Under the pieces are notes generated by a model. The model had not been told where the DNA came from, made no database searches, and worked only from the letters and a program-made list of their open reading frames with translations. Of a stretch of DNA of 64,000 nt, positions 24,801 to 35,809 are shown piece by piece; position 1 is the first letter of the stretch, and each line of letters starts with the position of its first letter. A program made the position numbers and the translations under genes. Origin of the DNA: Syngnathus acus (lineage: Eukaryota; Chordata; Actinopteri; Syngnathiformes; Syngnathidae); the NCBI RefSeq assembly GCF_901709675.1, contig NC_051093.1:1816553-1880552 (forward strand). Reading direction: 5' to 3'.

Positions 24801-26072
24801 AATATTTTTTAACAAAACTGTTGAAATTGAGTGATGAAATTAATGGTTTTGGGGTTGCTATACTGCCAAAATCCAGGAGTTTCCAGGGAGCTTTTCCGCC
24901 TGAGCCCCCTCCGGGGCGTTGCCCCTGGGCCAGGGACCACAGGCCCTCATTGGGGGCTGCAGGGGCCACAGGCCCCCATTGGGGGGGGGGGGCTGCGGCC
25001 CCTGGCCCCTTGCGGCAAGTGAGGGGGGGGCCAAAGGCCCCCCCCCCAGTGGGGCATGTGGCCCCCAGACCCCGGCTACTTTTCAGTGTTTTTTTTCATT
25101 TGCCGTTCTCATCCCTGATAAGCATATTACAATGGATTTTTTGTCACACTTAAGTCACACTCTCTGGTCCACAGTACATGATTTAGCCTGACAATGGCAG
25201 GAGTGTGACTCAGCTAGAGTTGATTGATGTCAAGAAGAAATCGCGAGTCGGTTAACTATACGAAAGCTCAAGATGAACTTTGGCAGTGTCACAGAGCAGA
25301 GCGACAATATGTATCGTTAGATGTTCTACTTTTATCTTACGCCAATGTTTTTGCTCAGCGATGCGAATTTTTCGTCTATGGCGTTTCCCATTTTATGATA
25401 GCATTAAGCTAGCGGACTAATGGTAGGTTGTAGAGATGCCAGTTGGCATTACTTTGAATGACCTTTTGTGACAAATAAACAACATGAAGCCACACGATTC
25501 CTGATTTGTAAACTGTTCCTTAAAGTAGACATGAAAATTGTACTCACCTCTGTTCACATTTTGTTTTGGCATTAGTCATTGTTAGCACGAAATCGGAACA
25601 TTTTGTAACAACATTGATACAAACGGTTACGGTTATACGACAGAAAAATCAAACAAAATTCCATCCGCCAATTTTTCCGTTCAGATCTCGACCTTCAACT
25701 TGGTGGACAAACAAATGTGGTAGACATCTATCAGTAATCTGAATTTCATGGTACAGTGTTTTTTTTTTAATCCATATGGCACATATGTAAGTGTAATATA
25801 AATTTCACGTCCTCTCTACTAGCATGGGCCACGATGAAGAAATGGACACCACACCTCTTGGCTCCGGACCTGTGTTTATGATTGAAAAGGAGGGGGTAAA
25901 GCCCAGCGGCAAAGACAAACGAGAGGAGGACGATAGCGGAAATGATGAAGATTCAAATTGTCCCGCTGAGGAGGACGAGGAAGACGACGAGGAGGTGAGC
26001 GCCGCCAAGAAGGCCACCACGAATGGCGACCCCCGTCCTGAGAGCCAGGAGAGTTCTGAGGAAGAAGAATAG
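15880..26072 (+). CDS. tbl3: Transducin beta-like 3 (UTP13), U3 processome WD40 protein
   Basis: Part of the UTP-B module of the small-subunit processome in the nucleolus, needed for 18S rRNA maturation. Twenty-three coding exons: 15880-15911, 16015-16066, 16169-16264, 16347-16394, 16481-16622, 16727-16811, 16927-17097, 17395-17470, 17590-17686, 17768-17988, 18100-18241, 18753-18811, 18903-19009, 19144-19279, 20610-20849, 20948-21018, 21133-21289, 22138-22196, 22686-22789, 23407-23478, 23681-23839, 23946-24039 and 25823-26072, 889 residues in frame. It starts MANINVQFKTNYAVSSKIEP. Tandem WD40 repeats form two propellers (SSGRDKICTVWDL, SGSQDCTVKVWDL, SGSQDRTAKLWSL, SSADGTAKLWSL, SGSDGLVKLWTI). 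The Utp13 C-terminal helical domain follows (NLLHEKKYLKALGLAISLDQ to RHMQRIDRLLQASMFLNYMW). The last exon adds an acidic, Glu/Asp-rich tail of about 80 residues, longer than in human TBL3 (808 residues). Introns 14 and 22 are enlarged by repeats. Confidence 0.96.
19489..19612 (-). mobile_element. V-SINE/L2-tail fragment in tbl3 intron 14
   Basis: Begins CCATCCATTTTCTGTACCGC and continues through the CCCACGGGGGTCGTGGGCGTG and GGCGGGGGACACCCTGAATT motifs. It is the inverted 3' part of the element seen complete at about 40384-40735. Confidence 0.75.
20000..20326. mobile_element. hAT-type MITE (copy B) in tbl3 intron 14
   Basis: Inverted copy of the element at 2299-2619. Ends with GAGTTTGACACCCCTG, whose complement opens copy A. 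Flanked by ATGTAACA on the left and ACGTAACA on the right, a 7-of-8 match to an 8-bp target duplication as expected for hAT elements. Confidence 0.8.
24040..25822. repeat. Repeat-filled tbl3 intron 22
   Basis: The largest tbl3 intron by far. About 24890-25075 is a very G/C-rich, self-complementary block built from GGGGCCACAGGCCCCCATTGG-like units with long G and C runs. About 24380-24620 is rich in CG and GCGC (GCGCGCTGCG, GTTGCGCG) and is followed by a degenerate GAACCG-type sequence. No coding exon recognised. Class of the repeats unknown. Confidence 0.5.
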
Positions 26073-28029
26073 GACCAGAAGCAAACAACAGTGTCAGCTG
26101 CAAAATGTCTCGCAACTTCCTCTTTTCCACAAGGCTCGGCTCTCACTAGCTGACGGACATGACCAAGTTCCTGTGCACACCTGCGCTCAACCAGTGAGGA
26201 GGCAAGAGCGATATTTGACAGTTAACACATTAGCTGGGAAGTGAGTGAAAGAGCAGGAAGTGACAGCCCAGTTACCAACAATGATGGATTTGTTCTGCTT
26301 GATGGACCGGATCTTCCGCAGTCAAGCGAGATGGGGTGGTTTTTTTGTGTGGTTGTGAAATAACTATGTGCATGTTATGCTTTCTAATTAAAATCAAACA
26401 GCCTGTATTTTGTCACAAGCAGATGAGTGTCTTGACATTTTCTTCATCCATAATGGGAGTGTCAGTCTCAGTTCGGTTTAAATTTCAATGGTTAGATGTT
26501 GTATAGTTCTTGTCACACGCTTATCTTAAAACACTGTGTACAGCTGTTGCTCATACCCTTTTGAAGGTGGAGGTAGAATGTCCAAAATGGAGGCAAGCAG
26601 GCCTTGCAGGCCGAGGGAGAGAGGCAATGGCAGGCAGGCAAAGGTGGTAGGCCAAGCAAGGAAAGGGGGGAGAGGGAATGGCAGGCAGGCAAACAGGTGG
26701 CACACAGGTACAAATCCAAATTGTTTGTCATTCAACTAAGGTTTCAACATAAAGGGTTCAAAGAAGTCAACTAAAGTTTGTTTTCTAAGTTTCAAGTTCC
26801 TCAGTTACAAGCTTGGAGCAGACTTGAAGTAGCTTGACGCGGCCTTTTTAGCGGTAAAAAAACTGTGTCACTACTATCTTCCTTCTTTGTCTGAGTCTGA
26901 CTACCAAGTGGGAGCAGCCTATTTATTTCCCTGATCAGGTGACTGATCAGGTGACCAAAGGCTTGTCAAATAAAAGTCCATGGTCCAAGGCCAGCGAATC
27001 TTAAACAAAAATAAGAATTTAAGCTAAGGAAACTAAATTGGCTCCAACACATAATGTAACATGTTTTCATGAATGAGCATCACTCACTGCAGCTGGCCTG
27101 GGATCAGGCAACTCGTTTCACAACGCAATGGTCTGCAAAATTAATAGAACGGGGCCAGTGGTAGTTAGTTTACATTGTAGCCCACGTAGTTGACTTTTGT
27201 GCACCTTATTGCTATCGAGCAAGAAAGCATAGAAAACAATGCCTGTATATTATAGAGACCAGGGGGTTCAATATCTGACGTTTGTACAGCTTGTGTGGAA
27301 ATGGGTGCAGATTTTCGTAATACAAGCAGGAAAAATATAACGATGTAATAATTAAAATGGAACTACTGATAATGTAGTACCTCACCTGTTTTAACATAGG
27401 CTAGTGGTTGACCTATATCTTTGTGTAGCTGGCGTAGGACTGAGTGAAAAGGTTCACAAGCTACCTTTCGGGCACATATCATAATCGGCCTGTTGCTAGT
27501 GGAGTGTTTCATATAACTTGGCTTCCCGCAGCTGCCCAGGGAAAAGCTCACAACTGAATGTCAAGAAAATGGTAGTGTCGTGGTTCATGTAGCTGAGAGT
27601 TCCATCATCGAGGATCACAATGTCTGAACCCGAAAGATTTACCGGATGCGTATGTAGTTGCTCTTTAAGTAATGTTACGCCACAGTGCATTTCATCACCA
27701 TGTTTTTATTTCGTTCCAAGCAAACAAACCACAACACAGCCAGTCTATTTCAAGCATTCGTAACACATGCCAAGTACCTTTGGGTATAAATGAGCTCTAT
27801 GTGAAAATGCATAAAGCACAACAAAGGTTTTCCAGTACAGAAAATATACCCTGACAAGACTGGAAAGACTTGAGCGTCTGTGATGGTCCTTAGCTGCAAT
27901 GGAGCGAGCCATCTTTTTAGTATAATACGATAAATACATTTGAACAAGTTTGTTTGAGAAGTCGACGTGTTGGTGTGACTTCTTCCGCATTGTAGTTGTT
28001 TGATCAAAATTGTCCAATGTTGGCTTCTT
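26073..28029. other. tbl3/noxo1 tail-to-tail intergenic
   Basis: Holds both 3'UTRs. ATTAAA-type signals for tbl3 lie near 26388; a minus-strand AATAAA at 27705-27710 probably serves noxo1. At 26613-26700 a GGCAGGCAGGCAAA-containing unit is repeated twice. Minus-strand reading at about 27540-27690 (HCGVTLLKEQLHTHPVNLSG onward) looks protein-like but I cannot assign it. Confidence 0.4.
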
Positions 28030-31000
28030 CTACCGAGTCTGTATGGGAGTCGGTGTCGGGCTGGGAGATCTGTTTACGTTCTTGCGGGTGATGGTTGTGC
28101 AACGACTGAGAATCTCCTCGGTCTGCGGCCTGGGCGGCACCTTGGGTGCCGAGACGCTCTTGAAGATGTTTGGGTCAGAGACGGCGGGCATCATTTTGCC
28201 CCCTGTTGCGCTTTGTGGGTCCAGTATGTTCCTAGATGGTGGCGGAGGGGTGCGGCTGTGGCGCATTCGGTAATTGTCTGTGCTCATGCTCAGGCTGATT
28301 GTTGTACTGGCCGAGGATGAATTGTATTCGTCGCTGCTGAAGTCGCTGTCGCTTGTGAAGTCGTCCTCGCTGTCCATGGTCAGGCTCAGGGGAAGATCGT
28401 TCATGTCCTCATTCTCCACCAAGATGATGGGCGTAGGGACGTAGTTTGCATTGGGAGGTGAGACGTGTCCTCGGTTGGGAGGTAAGCTCTGTACTGGATT
28501 GGGAGGTGAGCTGCGTCCTGGACTGGAAGGCGAGGCGTGTCCTCGATTTGTAGGTGAGCTGCGTCCTGGATTGGGAAGTGAGGTGTGTCCTGCACCGGGC
28601 GATGGGGTGTGTCTTGGATCAGGAGATGGGGCACGTCTTGTATTGGCGGGTGGGACAGGTTTCGGCTTGGGAAGTGAGATGGAGGGTGTCGGCTTGGCGG
28701 CGGGACTAGTGGACACGGGTGGGCTGAGGACCTCGAGGGATCTAGACAATTGCCTGGTCAGGGGTCGGGGGTTATGTGAGCCACGCCCGCTGGGGATCGA
28801 TTGTATTGTTTCCTGAGAGTGGCTCATGGACTGTGCCTGCACTGCCAGATTGGTCGGGGACAGAAGAATGGGGCTGCTGTGCCCGTGGTGGCCTCCCCCC
28901 ATGCGGATGTGGCTTGGGGGCTTCAGGAACATGCTGGGGATGTAGCCGGCCTTGCCATTGTATCTGCGGAAGGTCAGAGGTTGAGTTCAAATCTTCAAGT
29001 ATTGGACTAAGTCTCTACACTGTCAGAAATAGGGTCAAGTACCCTTGAACTTAGTCCAAGGCTGCAGCTATGTTCCCAAGTTCCCAGTGGGGTATGGGTG
29101 TGTTCCCAAGTCCGTTCAAGTCTTTTGTCTCAGGACTACAAAAGCAGGACCTTTGAGGGTAGCACCCCATTGGCAAACCGTTGTACCCCTTGGGTCAGGT
29201 TGGGTCCCTTGTGCACCTGGTAATTACAGTCATAAATGACTGTTTGTGCCTTGTCAATGGCTTGGGATGTAAGTTACAAACCCTAATCCTACACTTTTAT
29301 ATCAGCCTAACATCCCAGTCCTCTAAGAGAGAAAGCTGTACCCTTTCCAGCACCAAATTTATTTTCCTGGATCCTTGACCTTTACTGTTTAAGGTTTGTT
29401 TTATCATTGGGTACGGTGATAGTCTCAACCCTTCAAAATGTCAATGCTTCCATAGCACTGCAGTCCTCGTGTGGTACCCATTGACCCAAAGTACAATGAC
29501 AAGCCTAACACTGTTGTATTGATATGCTGGCCAACAATACCTGATGAGCCACCAGCCGTTTTCGGACTTCTGCAGGACCTCCACCGAGGCACCGATGCTC
29601 ACTGTTATTTCGTCATCTTTGTTGGATTTGTAGCTTTTGGTAACGGTGTAAAACAATCCTGATGGAGATAAAGAGTCAAACTCAGTGTGGCGTGTTCAAC
29701 ATATTTGAGAAAAAGACAAGGTGTCGCTGGTGGTTATGACATTGTACCTCTTTCCGGAAGTCCATCAATGTTGTCTTCCTCCGGTTCATCGTCCGTCCTC
29801 TCCAGGTACGGAGCAGGAAACCAGGCCATGCACTTGTCTTCATTCTCCACAAGCCACCAGCCTGAGGCCAGCCACAACGGAAAACCTCAGAACTGGACGC
29901 TTTTTTGTTTTGCCTTGCGATCCAAAGTTGACAAAGCTGTTTAGCTCACCTGCTTTGTCCTTGATGAGCACGTCGACTTTTTCATCCACCACCACTTTGA
30001 AGGGCTTGTTCTTGGTGTCCTTGGTCTCGTAGGGGGCCACACACCTGTAAGTCTCCGTGGAAAAGGGCTGGGTCACGTTGCTGCCCTTGGTAAAGACTTG
30101 CTCTTGTTGGGTTTGGGTTTCAGGGGGCTTGATTATGACGCTGAGGGTGGAAAGACAAACTGGATGTAAATACAGTGCAGAACCAAGCTCCAAAACACGG
30201 TTTGTCAGTTCAATGAAGACTTAAAATAGTTCTTAGTTTTTATGCTTGTTTTTCAGGATGAGCCTTGCGATTGGCTCTCATCCAGCTTAGTGTGTGCTCC
30301 ACCTTTGGCTCAGTCAATTGCCATTACCCCCAAGAAGTAACAAATAGACTCTTAGAAACAGGCCTCAGGCGAAGCTGCGCTGCCATGCTGCTTGGTCACT
30401 TAACTAAGGCGTGTACTGTAATCATGCCTGCAATCATTGTCTCACTTGACATACTTGGCGCTCCCGTTAGCGCCTCAAATTTTGCAAAGCGCTCTTCCCA
30501 ATCAATTCATCTTTCCCGTCGGATGGCTCGAATCCTCACGTTAGTCATTAGACTTGATGGGTCGGCCACGTGTTTGCCTTTATGTGTCAATGAAAGGAAC
30601 ATGCTTACCCGTTCCTGGAGTACTCTGGCTGCAGCTCCTCGTTTTTGGGGTGGAGAAACTGGATGAGGTGCACCGACTGGTTGACCTGCGGATCGCAGCT
30701 CAGCAATTCATTGCAGTACCTTTGCAAGGGCTTCAGGTAGTTCAGGGACTTGGAGGGGCCGTTCTTCTGCCCTGCTTTGGCCTTCTTTGTGACTAGAAGC
30801 ATACATGACACTCAGGTCAGGGCCACCGCCGTCATCGACAGCAAGGTCGAGGGAATGTGATGATCAATACCTTTAAACTTAGGCACGATTCTTTCTGATT
30901 TCTTTGTGCCGGGGAAGGCTTTCTTTATCAGCTTCTATAACGCAAGGCAAGGTGACGCATTTAGCTGTCAGAAAGTGTCTTGACACATCCAGGAGGTGTT

Positions 31001-31242
31001 TTGCACTTACATGCATTTTCTTGAAGTCCTCAACAGTCCTGTAGATGACAATCTCTTCCTCGTCCGACCAAAGCACCGAGGTGATGTACATCTGGAGGAG
31101 CAAAACGTTACACGTTAAAGCGTTTGGGTCAGAATGCTTCCAAAATTAAGAGGGAGAAGAAAAGCAGGCTCCTTACTTTTTTCTTGTCCTTCTCCATCAC
31201 TCCTGTTAAACGAATGGTGATGGGGTACCTTGGCGACGACAT
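28030..31242 (-). CDS. noxo1: NADPH oxidase organizer 1
   Basis: Scaffold that brings NOXA1 and lipid-bound signals to NOX1-type oxidases at the membrane. Eight exons on the complement: 31177-31242, 31011-31091, 30871-30934, 30609-30792, 30140-29950, 29861-29748, 29658-29541 and 28963-28030 (high to low for the last four), 583 residues. The PX domain (about 1-130) starts [14 protein letters not shown] and includes [20 protein letters not shown] and the basic [13 protein letters not shown]. Two SH3 domains follow: about 161-220 (APYETKD...[20 protein letters not shown]) and 234-290 ([13 protein letters not shown]...[19 protein letters not shown]). The long last exon is rich in Pro/Ser with 8-residue repeats and a [20 protein letters not shown] end. 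It is longer than human NOXO1 (about 370 residues), the excess lying in this tail. Convergent with tbl3, as in human. Confidence 0.93.
28454..28640 (-). repeat. 24-bp coding tandem repeat in noxo1 last exon
   Basis: Degenerate 24-bp unit encoding 8-residue repeats, in protein order [40 protein letters not shown] and GHVSPPNA. It sits in the proline-rich tail after the second SH3 domain. Confidence 0.75.
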
Positions 31243-32056
31243 GATAATTGCAAAGTCCGCCGACTACGAAAACAAGAACGCGTCCACTTGTGTTTGGGAA
31301 TGCAAGGTACAGATGCTCCACCGGTTCATTTATACGCGTTCCACCTGTACAGGTGTGGCTGCGTGACGCAACAGCAGTATTTGTGACACTTACGGGAAAG
31401 TCCAACCTTGCCTTAACCTTTCAGCACGTCACAAAAAGGACAAGTAATAAGTTAAATAGTTATATATGTTAGTTAAATAGCAAATAGTTAGCAAATGATT
31501 GAAGCAGCGCATCAATGTTTCAGTCAAATGGCACTTGTCTCCAATTTTCCACATGTAAGAACATGTCGGATGCACTGCTGTTGTCATTAACACAGTTTGA
31601 CCTTTTTTTTTTCCAAAGGAATGACCTCACTAATTACAGCACAAATAACTTTTAATTTGGGTTTACGGGGAGTTGCATCGTGTTGTAACCGTATTGTTCA
31701 CTCCCCACCAGCTACTTGAACTTTTTACCATGTATTGTCCTTGATGAGCACTGCCAAGGAACTTTGTTGAAGTGAGCTGAGGAGCTTTGTTTGGACAAAG
31801 GTAGTGCTAGATTGTTGCAGAGGATTGATGTTGACGTGATGAGGAGCTTCATTTAGACCAGACAAAATGTAACATTAGCGTATGGCGCTGCAGCAAACAT
31901 ACTTTTGTTTGTCTGATCTTCTTGCCAGTCTTATTGATCAACTTGGCCAACTTCTTCAAACCAAACCGAAACAGGATTAGTCACTACAAAAGAGCCAAAG
32001 CTGCCACCACCTCTTCTCAGTTCCAGATTCAACTCTGATGAAACAAGAGCTATTTA
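31243..32056. other. noxo1 upstream region
   Basis: Should contain the noxo1 promoter and 5'UTR. Otherwise AT-rich. GAGGAGCTT-containing phrases recur near 31776 and 31842. No gene seen. Confidence 0.4.
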
Positions 32057-33650
32057 ACAAAAAGGAAGCAGTTTGTGAAGTTGGGTGACAATTGTTCAGC
32101 GTGTTTAGACATTAGTTGTGGCGTCTCTCAGGGGTCAGTGTTGGGCCCTAAACTTTTTATATTATATATAAATGATATATGCAAGGTATCACATATTTTG
32201 AAGATGGTTTTGTTTGCAGATGACACAAATATGTTTTGTTCTGGTAGTGATTTACACACCTTAACAACACTAATAAATAATGAATTAAGCAAATTAAAGG
32301 TATGGTTGGACAGCAATAAATTATCCTTAAACCTAAGCAAAACAAGAGTAATACTTTTTGGTAATCACAGAACTAATTTGAAACTAGAGATAAAGCTGGA
32401 TGGGGTTATTATTGAAAGAGTGAATGAGATTACATTTTTAGGGGTGACAATAGATGATAAGATCAGTTGGAAATCACAAGTTAAACATGTACAAACTAAA
32501 ATCTCAAGGTGCATCGCAGTATTAAACAGAGCAAAACAGGCTCTGGATCATACAACACTTCGCATCCTTTATAATACACTAGTTCTTCCATATTTCATGT
32601 ATTGTGTAGAAATCTGGGGTAATAATTACATAAGCACAATATATCCACTTATTATTTTACAAAAAAAAGCAATACGGATCATTCATGGGGCAGGATACAG
32701 GGATCATACAAATTCATTATTCTTAGAGTCAAAACTCATCAAACTCAAAGATATAGTGGAATTCCGGACAGCACAAATACTTTACAAAGCAAAAAATAAT
32801 CTGTTGCCAACTAATATTCAGAATCTTTTCATTGGGAGGGAAGGGGGTTATTATTTAAGGGGGACATTTAATTACAGGATAAGGAAGGCACGCACAACAA
32901 AAAAAACATTCTGTATTTCAATATGTGGAGTTAAGTTATGGAATACTTTGGAGGAAACGCTCAGGGAATGTTCAAACATCTATCAGTTTAAAAAAAGATA
33001 TAAAGAAGAAATTATTTTTACAAGGTACAGAAATGAGGGTGTATGAGTATCATGGGGTGCTTAGTAATTATTGATTTACGTTTCTTTGTTGGTTTTGTTT
33101 GTCTGTTTGTCATTGTTTTGTTCAGGCTGTTTTTTATTTTTTGTTTTTACTTTGTTTATTTCTACCATTCAGGTATCTTTGTGTTGTATTTGAGGTATGT
33201 ATGTATGTTAAGTGTCTGTGTGTGAAATATACGTATGTATTAATAGTGTGTAGGTACACGTTTAGTGTCTAGCGAGCAGCAGGTGGGAGATAATTTAGTA
33301 ATTTAGTATTTTGTTGGGATAACTGAGGCATAAGATTTATGGCTGGGTATTTAGGGATTATTAAAAGGGGGTGGGATTAAATAAATTATACTTCTTCCTA
33401 CTCCTTTTCAGACATGTGAATGTAATTTATGGTTCTTTTGCGGTTATATCTTTATTGCTACGCTTGTAGGCATGTGTATGTGTATATGTATATATATGTA
33501 TATTTTTATATGTATATATATATATGTATATGTATGTATTTAGGTATGTGTGTGTATGTATGTATATGCATGTATTTTGTCATGTCTTTTCATTGTGTAC
33601 AATAATCTTATTCTTGTTTCACGTTTGAAATAAACGAAACGAAACCTTTA
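32057..33650 (+). mobile_element. 5'-truncated non-LTR retrotransposon (CR1/Jockey-like)
   Basis: An open frame 32075-33046 encodes the C-terminal part of a reverse transcriptase: SQGSVLGPKLFILYINDI, the catalytic FADDT box, WLDSNKLSLNLSKT, FLGVTIDDKISW, ILQKKAIRIIHG and the C-terminal domain, up to a stop. The N-terminal reverse transcriptase and the endonuclease are missing, as expected from 5' truncation. The 3' part is AT-rich with a TATATGTA microsatellite (about 33474-33570) and ends near GAAATAAACGAAACGAAACC. The intact frame suggests a rather recent insertion. The family was not resolved. Confidence 0.8.
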
Positions 33651-34050
33651 ATACAAAAATAAAAATAAACTTGACTTCCTTGTGCTTCAAATGCCAGCTT
33701 TGGTTTCACTTCTATGCAGGTGAATAGATAATTCCTTAAATACATAGTTCACAACATTTTGTGTGTAAAATTAGATGGCAGCTCGTGTGACTGCCAAGTC
33801 TGACTCAAGTTTGAGTGAATTAAGTATGCATGAGTAAGGAATCCGGCATCTTGAGAAGGAAGCGTTGCAGCGCCGTTCGCACCTGCTTGCTTCCGCCTGT
33901 TTCCATGGCTGCGGCACGTATGAATAGTACTTGGTGCGTGGAATTTTCCCAACCGCTCTGCTTTTTACTCCATTTTCTTTTATCTGAGATGCGAGTCATT
34001 TGTTCCACGGAAGTGAAGGGGAAAAAAGGGGGGTGACAGGATTCTGACTT
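33651..34050. other. Intergenic, nothing recognised
   Basis: Between the LINE and the palindromic satellite. No gene or named repeat seen. Confidence 0.4.
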
Positions 34051-34380
34051 TTTTGAATTCTCACTTTAAAGTCAGAATTCTGAGAATAAAGTCAGAATTC
34101 TGACTTTTGACTTCAAAGTGAGAATTCTCACTTTCTGACTTAAAAGTCATAATTTTGACTTTATTCTCAGAATTTTGACTTTAAAGTGAGAATTCCCACT
34201 TTAAAGTCATAATTCTGAGAATAAAGTCAGAATTCCCAGAAAGTGGGAAGTCTGACTTTAAAGTGAGAATCCTGACTTTATTCTCAGAATTCTGACTTTA
34301 AAGTGAGAATTCTCACTTTAAAGTGAGAATGTCGAATTCTCACTTTAAAGTGATAATTCTGAGAAAAAAGGTCAGAATCC
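34051..34380. repeat. Palindromic AT-rich satellite
   Basis: About 330 bp made almost only of GAATTCTCACTTTAAAGT, AAAGTCAGAATTCTGA and TCTGAGAATAAAGTC, in alternating orientation. Each module is its own reverse complement around GAATTC or TTTAAA, so the whole block can fold back on itself many times. Confidence 0.85.
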
Positions 34381-35809
34381 TGTCACTCCCCTCCCCCTTT
34401 TTTTTTTTCTTTACTGGCCCTAATCCTCTTCCGTACCTTTCTCATTAAGGTTTCATAATATGTAATATGTAGCATGCCAAAAAGTTCAGATTGACTGATC
34501 AGGCCTCTTTGGTAGACACGATTAGAGACGTGACTTGACCTTGTCCCTTCAATCGCTGTGACCGTCGATGGTATATTTGGCACACTTACCAGTTGAATCC
34601 AGTTAAGGCCGTGACGTTACCCCACCACTGACTGACTGAATTGTTCAAACTGCCCAGTAGTAACTTAATGCCAAAGACATGCAGCGCCATACTGACATCT
34701 AGTGGACACTGCACTGCAGGTGAGTTCAAATGCAGAAACGCATGATACACACAAATTTTTATTGCTCCTCATGCTTGGTGCAGCAGACACATCCAACATT
34801 TTTTTTTAATGTGGTGTATTCCAGCAAATGTCACACAAGGTACATTTTGCCATCAGTCCATATCGGCCATATCGGTAAATTCAACAGATCCTGCCCCCCC
34901 CAAAGTCCGATACAATATTGTGTTTTGATGTGAAGCACCAGGAGGTTTAGAATGTAATTTTAAGTTTGTCACTTTTCCAAGAGCACCTCAAAGACTGTTT
35001 CAAGCTCAATCTTTTTTTTAGTGACGCTTCCACTAGACTGACCCTTGTCCCATTTCTTCAAAAACTAACTTTCCCAGCAAGGCAAAGTCTTTGCCACTTT
35101 GACTTGTGTGATATCGACACAAATGGTATGTGATGTTACATGGTTCTTCAAAAATAATAATTGTAAATGAGAGAGGGGGGGGGGGGCTTGATTAAAAAAA
35201 CCCATTTTGAAGTCATTTTAAGACTATTTGATGAGTCACAACCCGATATGGTTATTGATCATCCAGAGTGCATGACAGTTGTTGATTTTCAAATGGAGGG
35301 ATCGTTGTTGTGTTTGTATTATTGCCAATGTTTTCCGTGATGTGCTCTGTAAAGCTTTGTTACGTCAACAGTTGTTGTGAAAGCACGACATTAGAAAGAT
35401 GTCTTTAGTCTTTTAAATCAAATGAGAAAAGAAAGGACTGAAAGGCTTACTTAGTTCAACTTCAAGGCAAAGTTGTCTTTTTGTGAGCAAATGTTGCCTT
35501 TGTAAAACATAATTAAAAACCAAAATCAAGCCAGGTTGGCAAATGAGGTCAAGATGGGCTTTGCGGCCACAGTGAGACCTCTTCATCGCGTCCGTTAGCC
35601 TTCGCATCTTTCTCTCAGTCTTGCGCAGGAGTCGGAGAGCGTCTTCTGATTTGGGGGGGGGGGGGGGGGGGGTTCACCGAGCTCCATTTGGGATAGCAAG
35701 TGGCTCCCTCGCCATCCGTATTTCTTGATGTTGTTTTTGGGCATCCCATTGAAGACCGGGGCAGCGTGAGCGGAACCCTCCTTGACAAAAACATTTGTCG
35801 CTAGTCTTT
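34381..35809. other. Intergenic, probably including gid4 3'UTR
   Basis: AT-rich with a G-run of about 18 near 35655. No exons recognised. The part next to 35810 should be gid4 3'UTR. Confidence 0.4.

Noticed and set aside
33474-33570. TATATGTA repeats as a regulatory element
   Set aside because: A simple microsatellite in the LINE tail.
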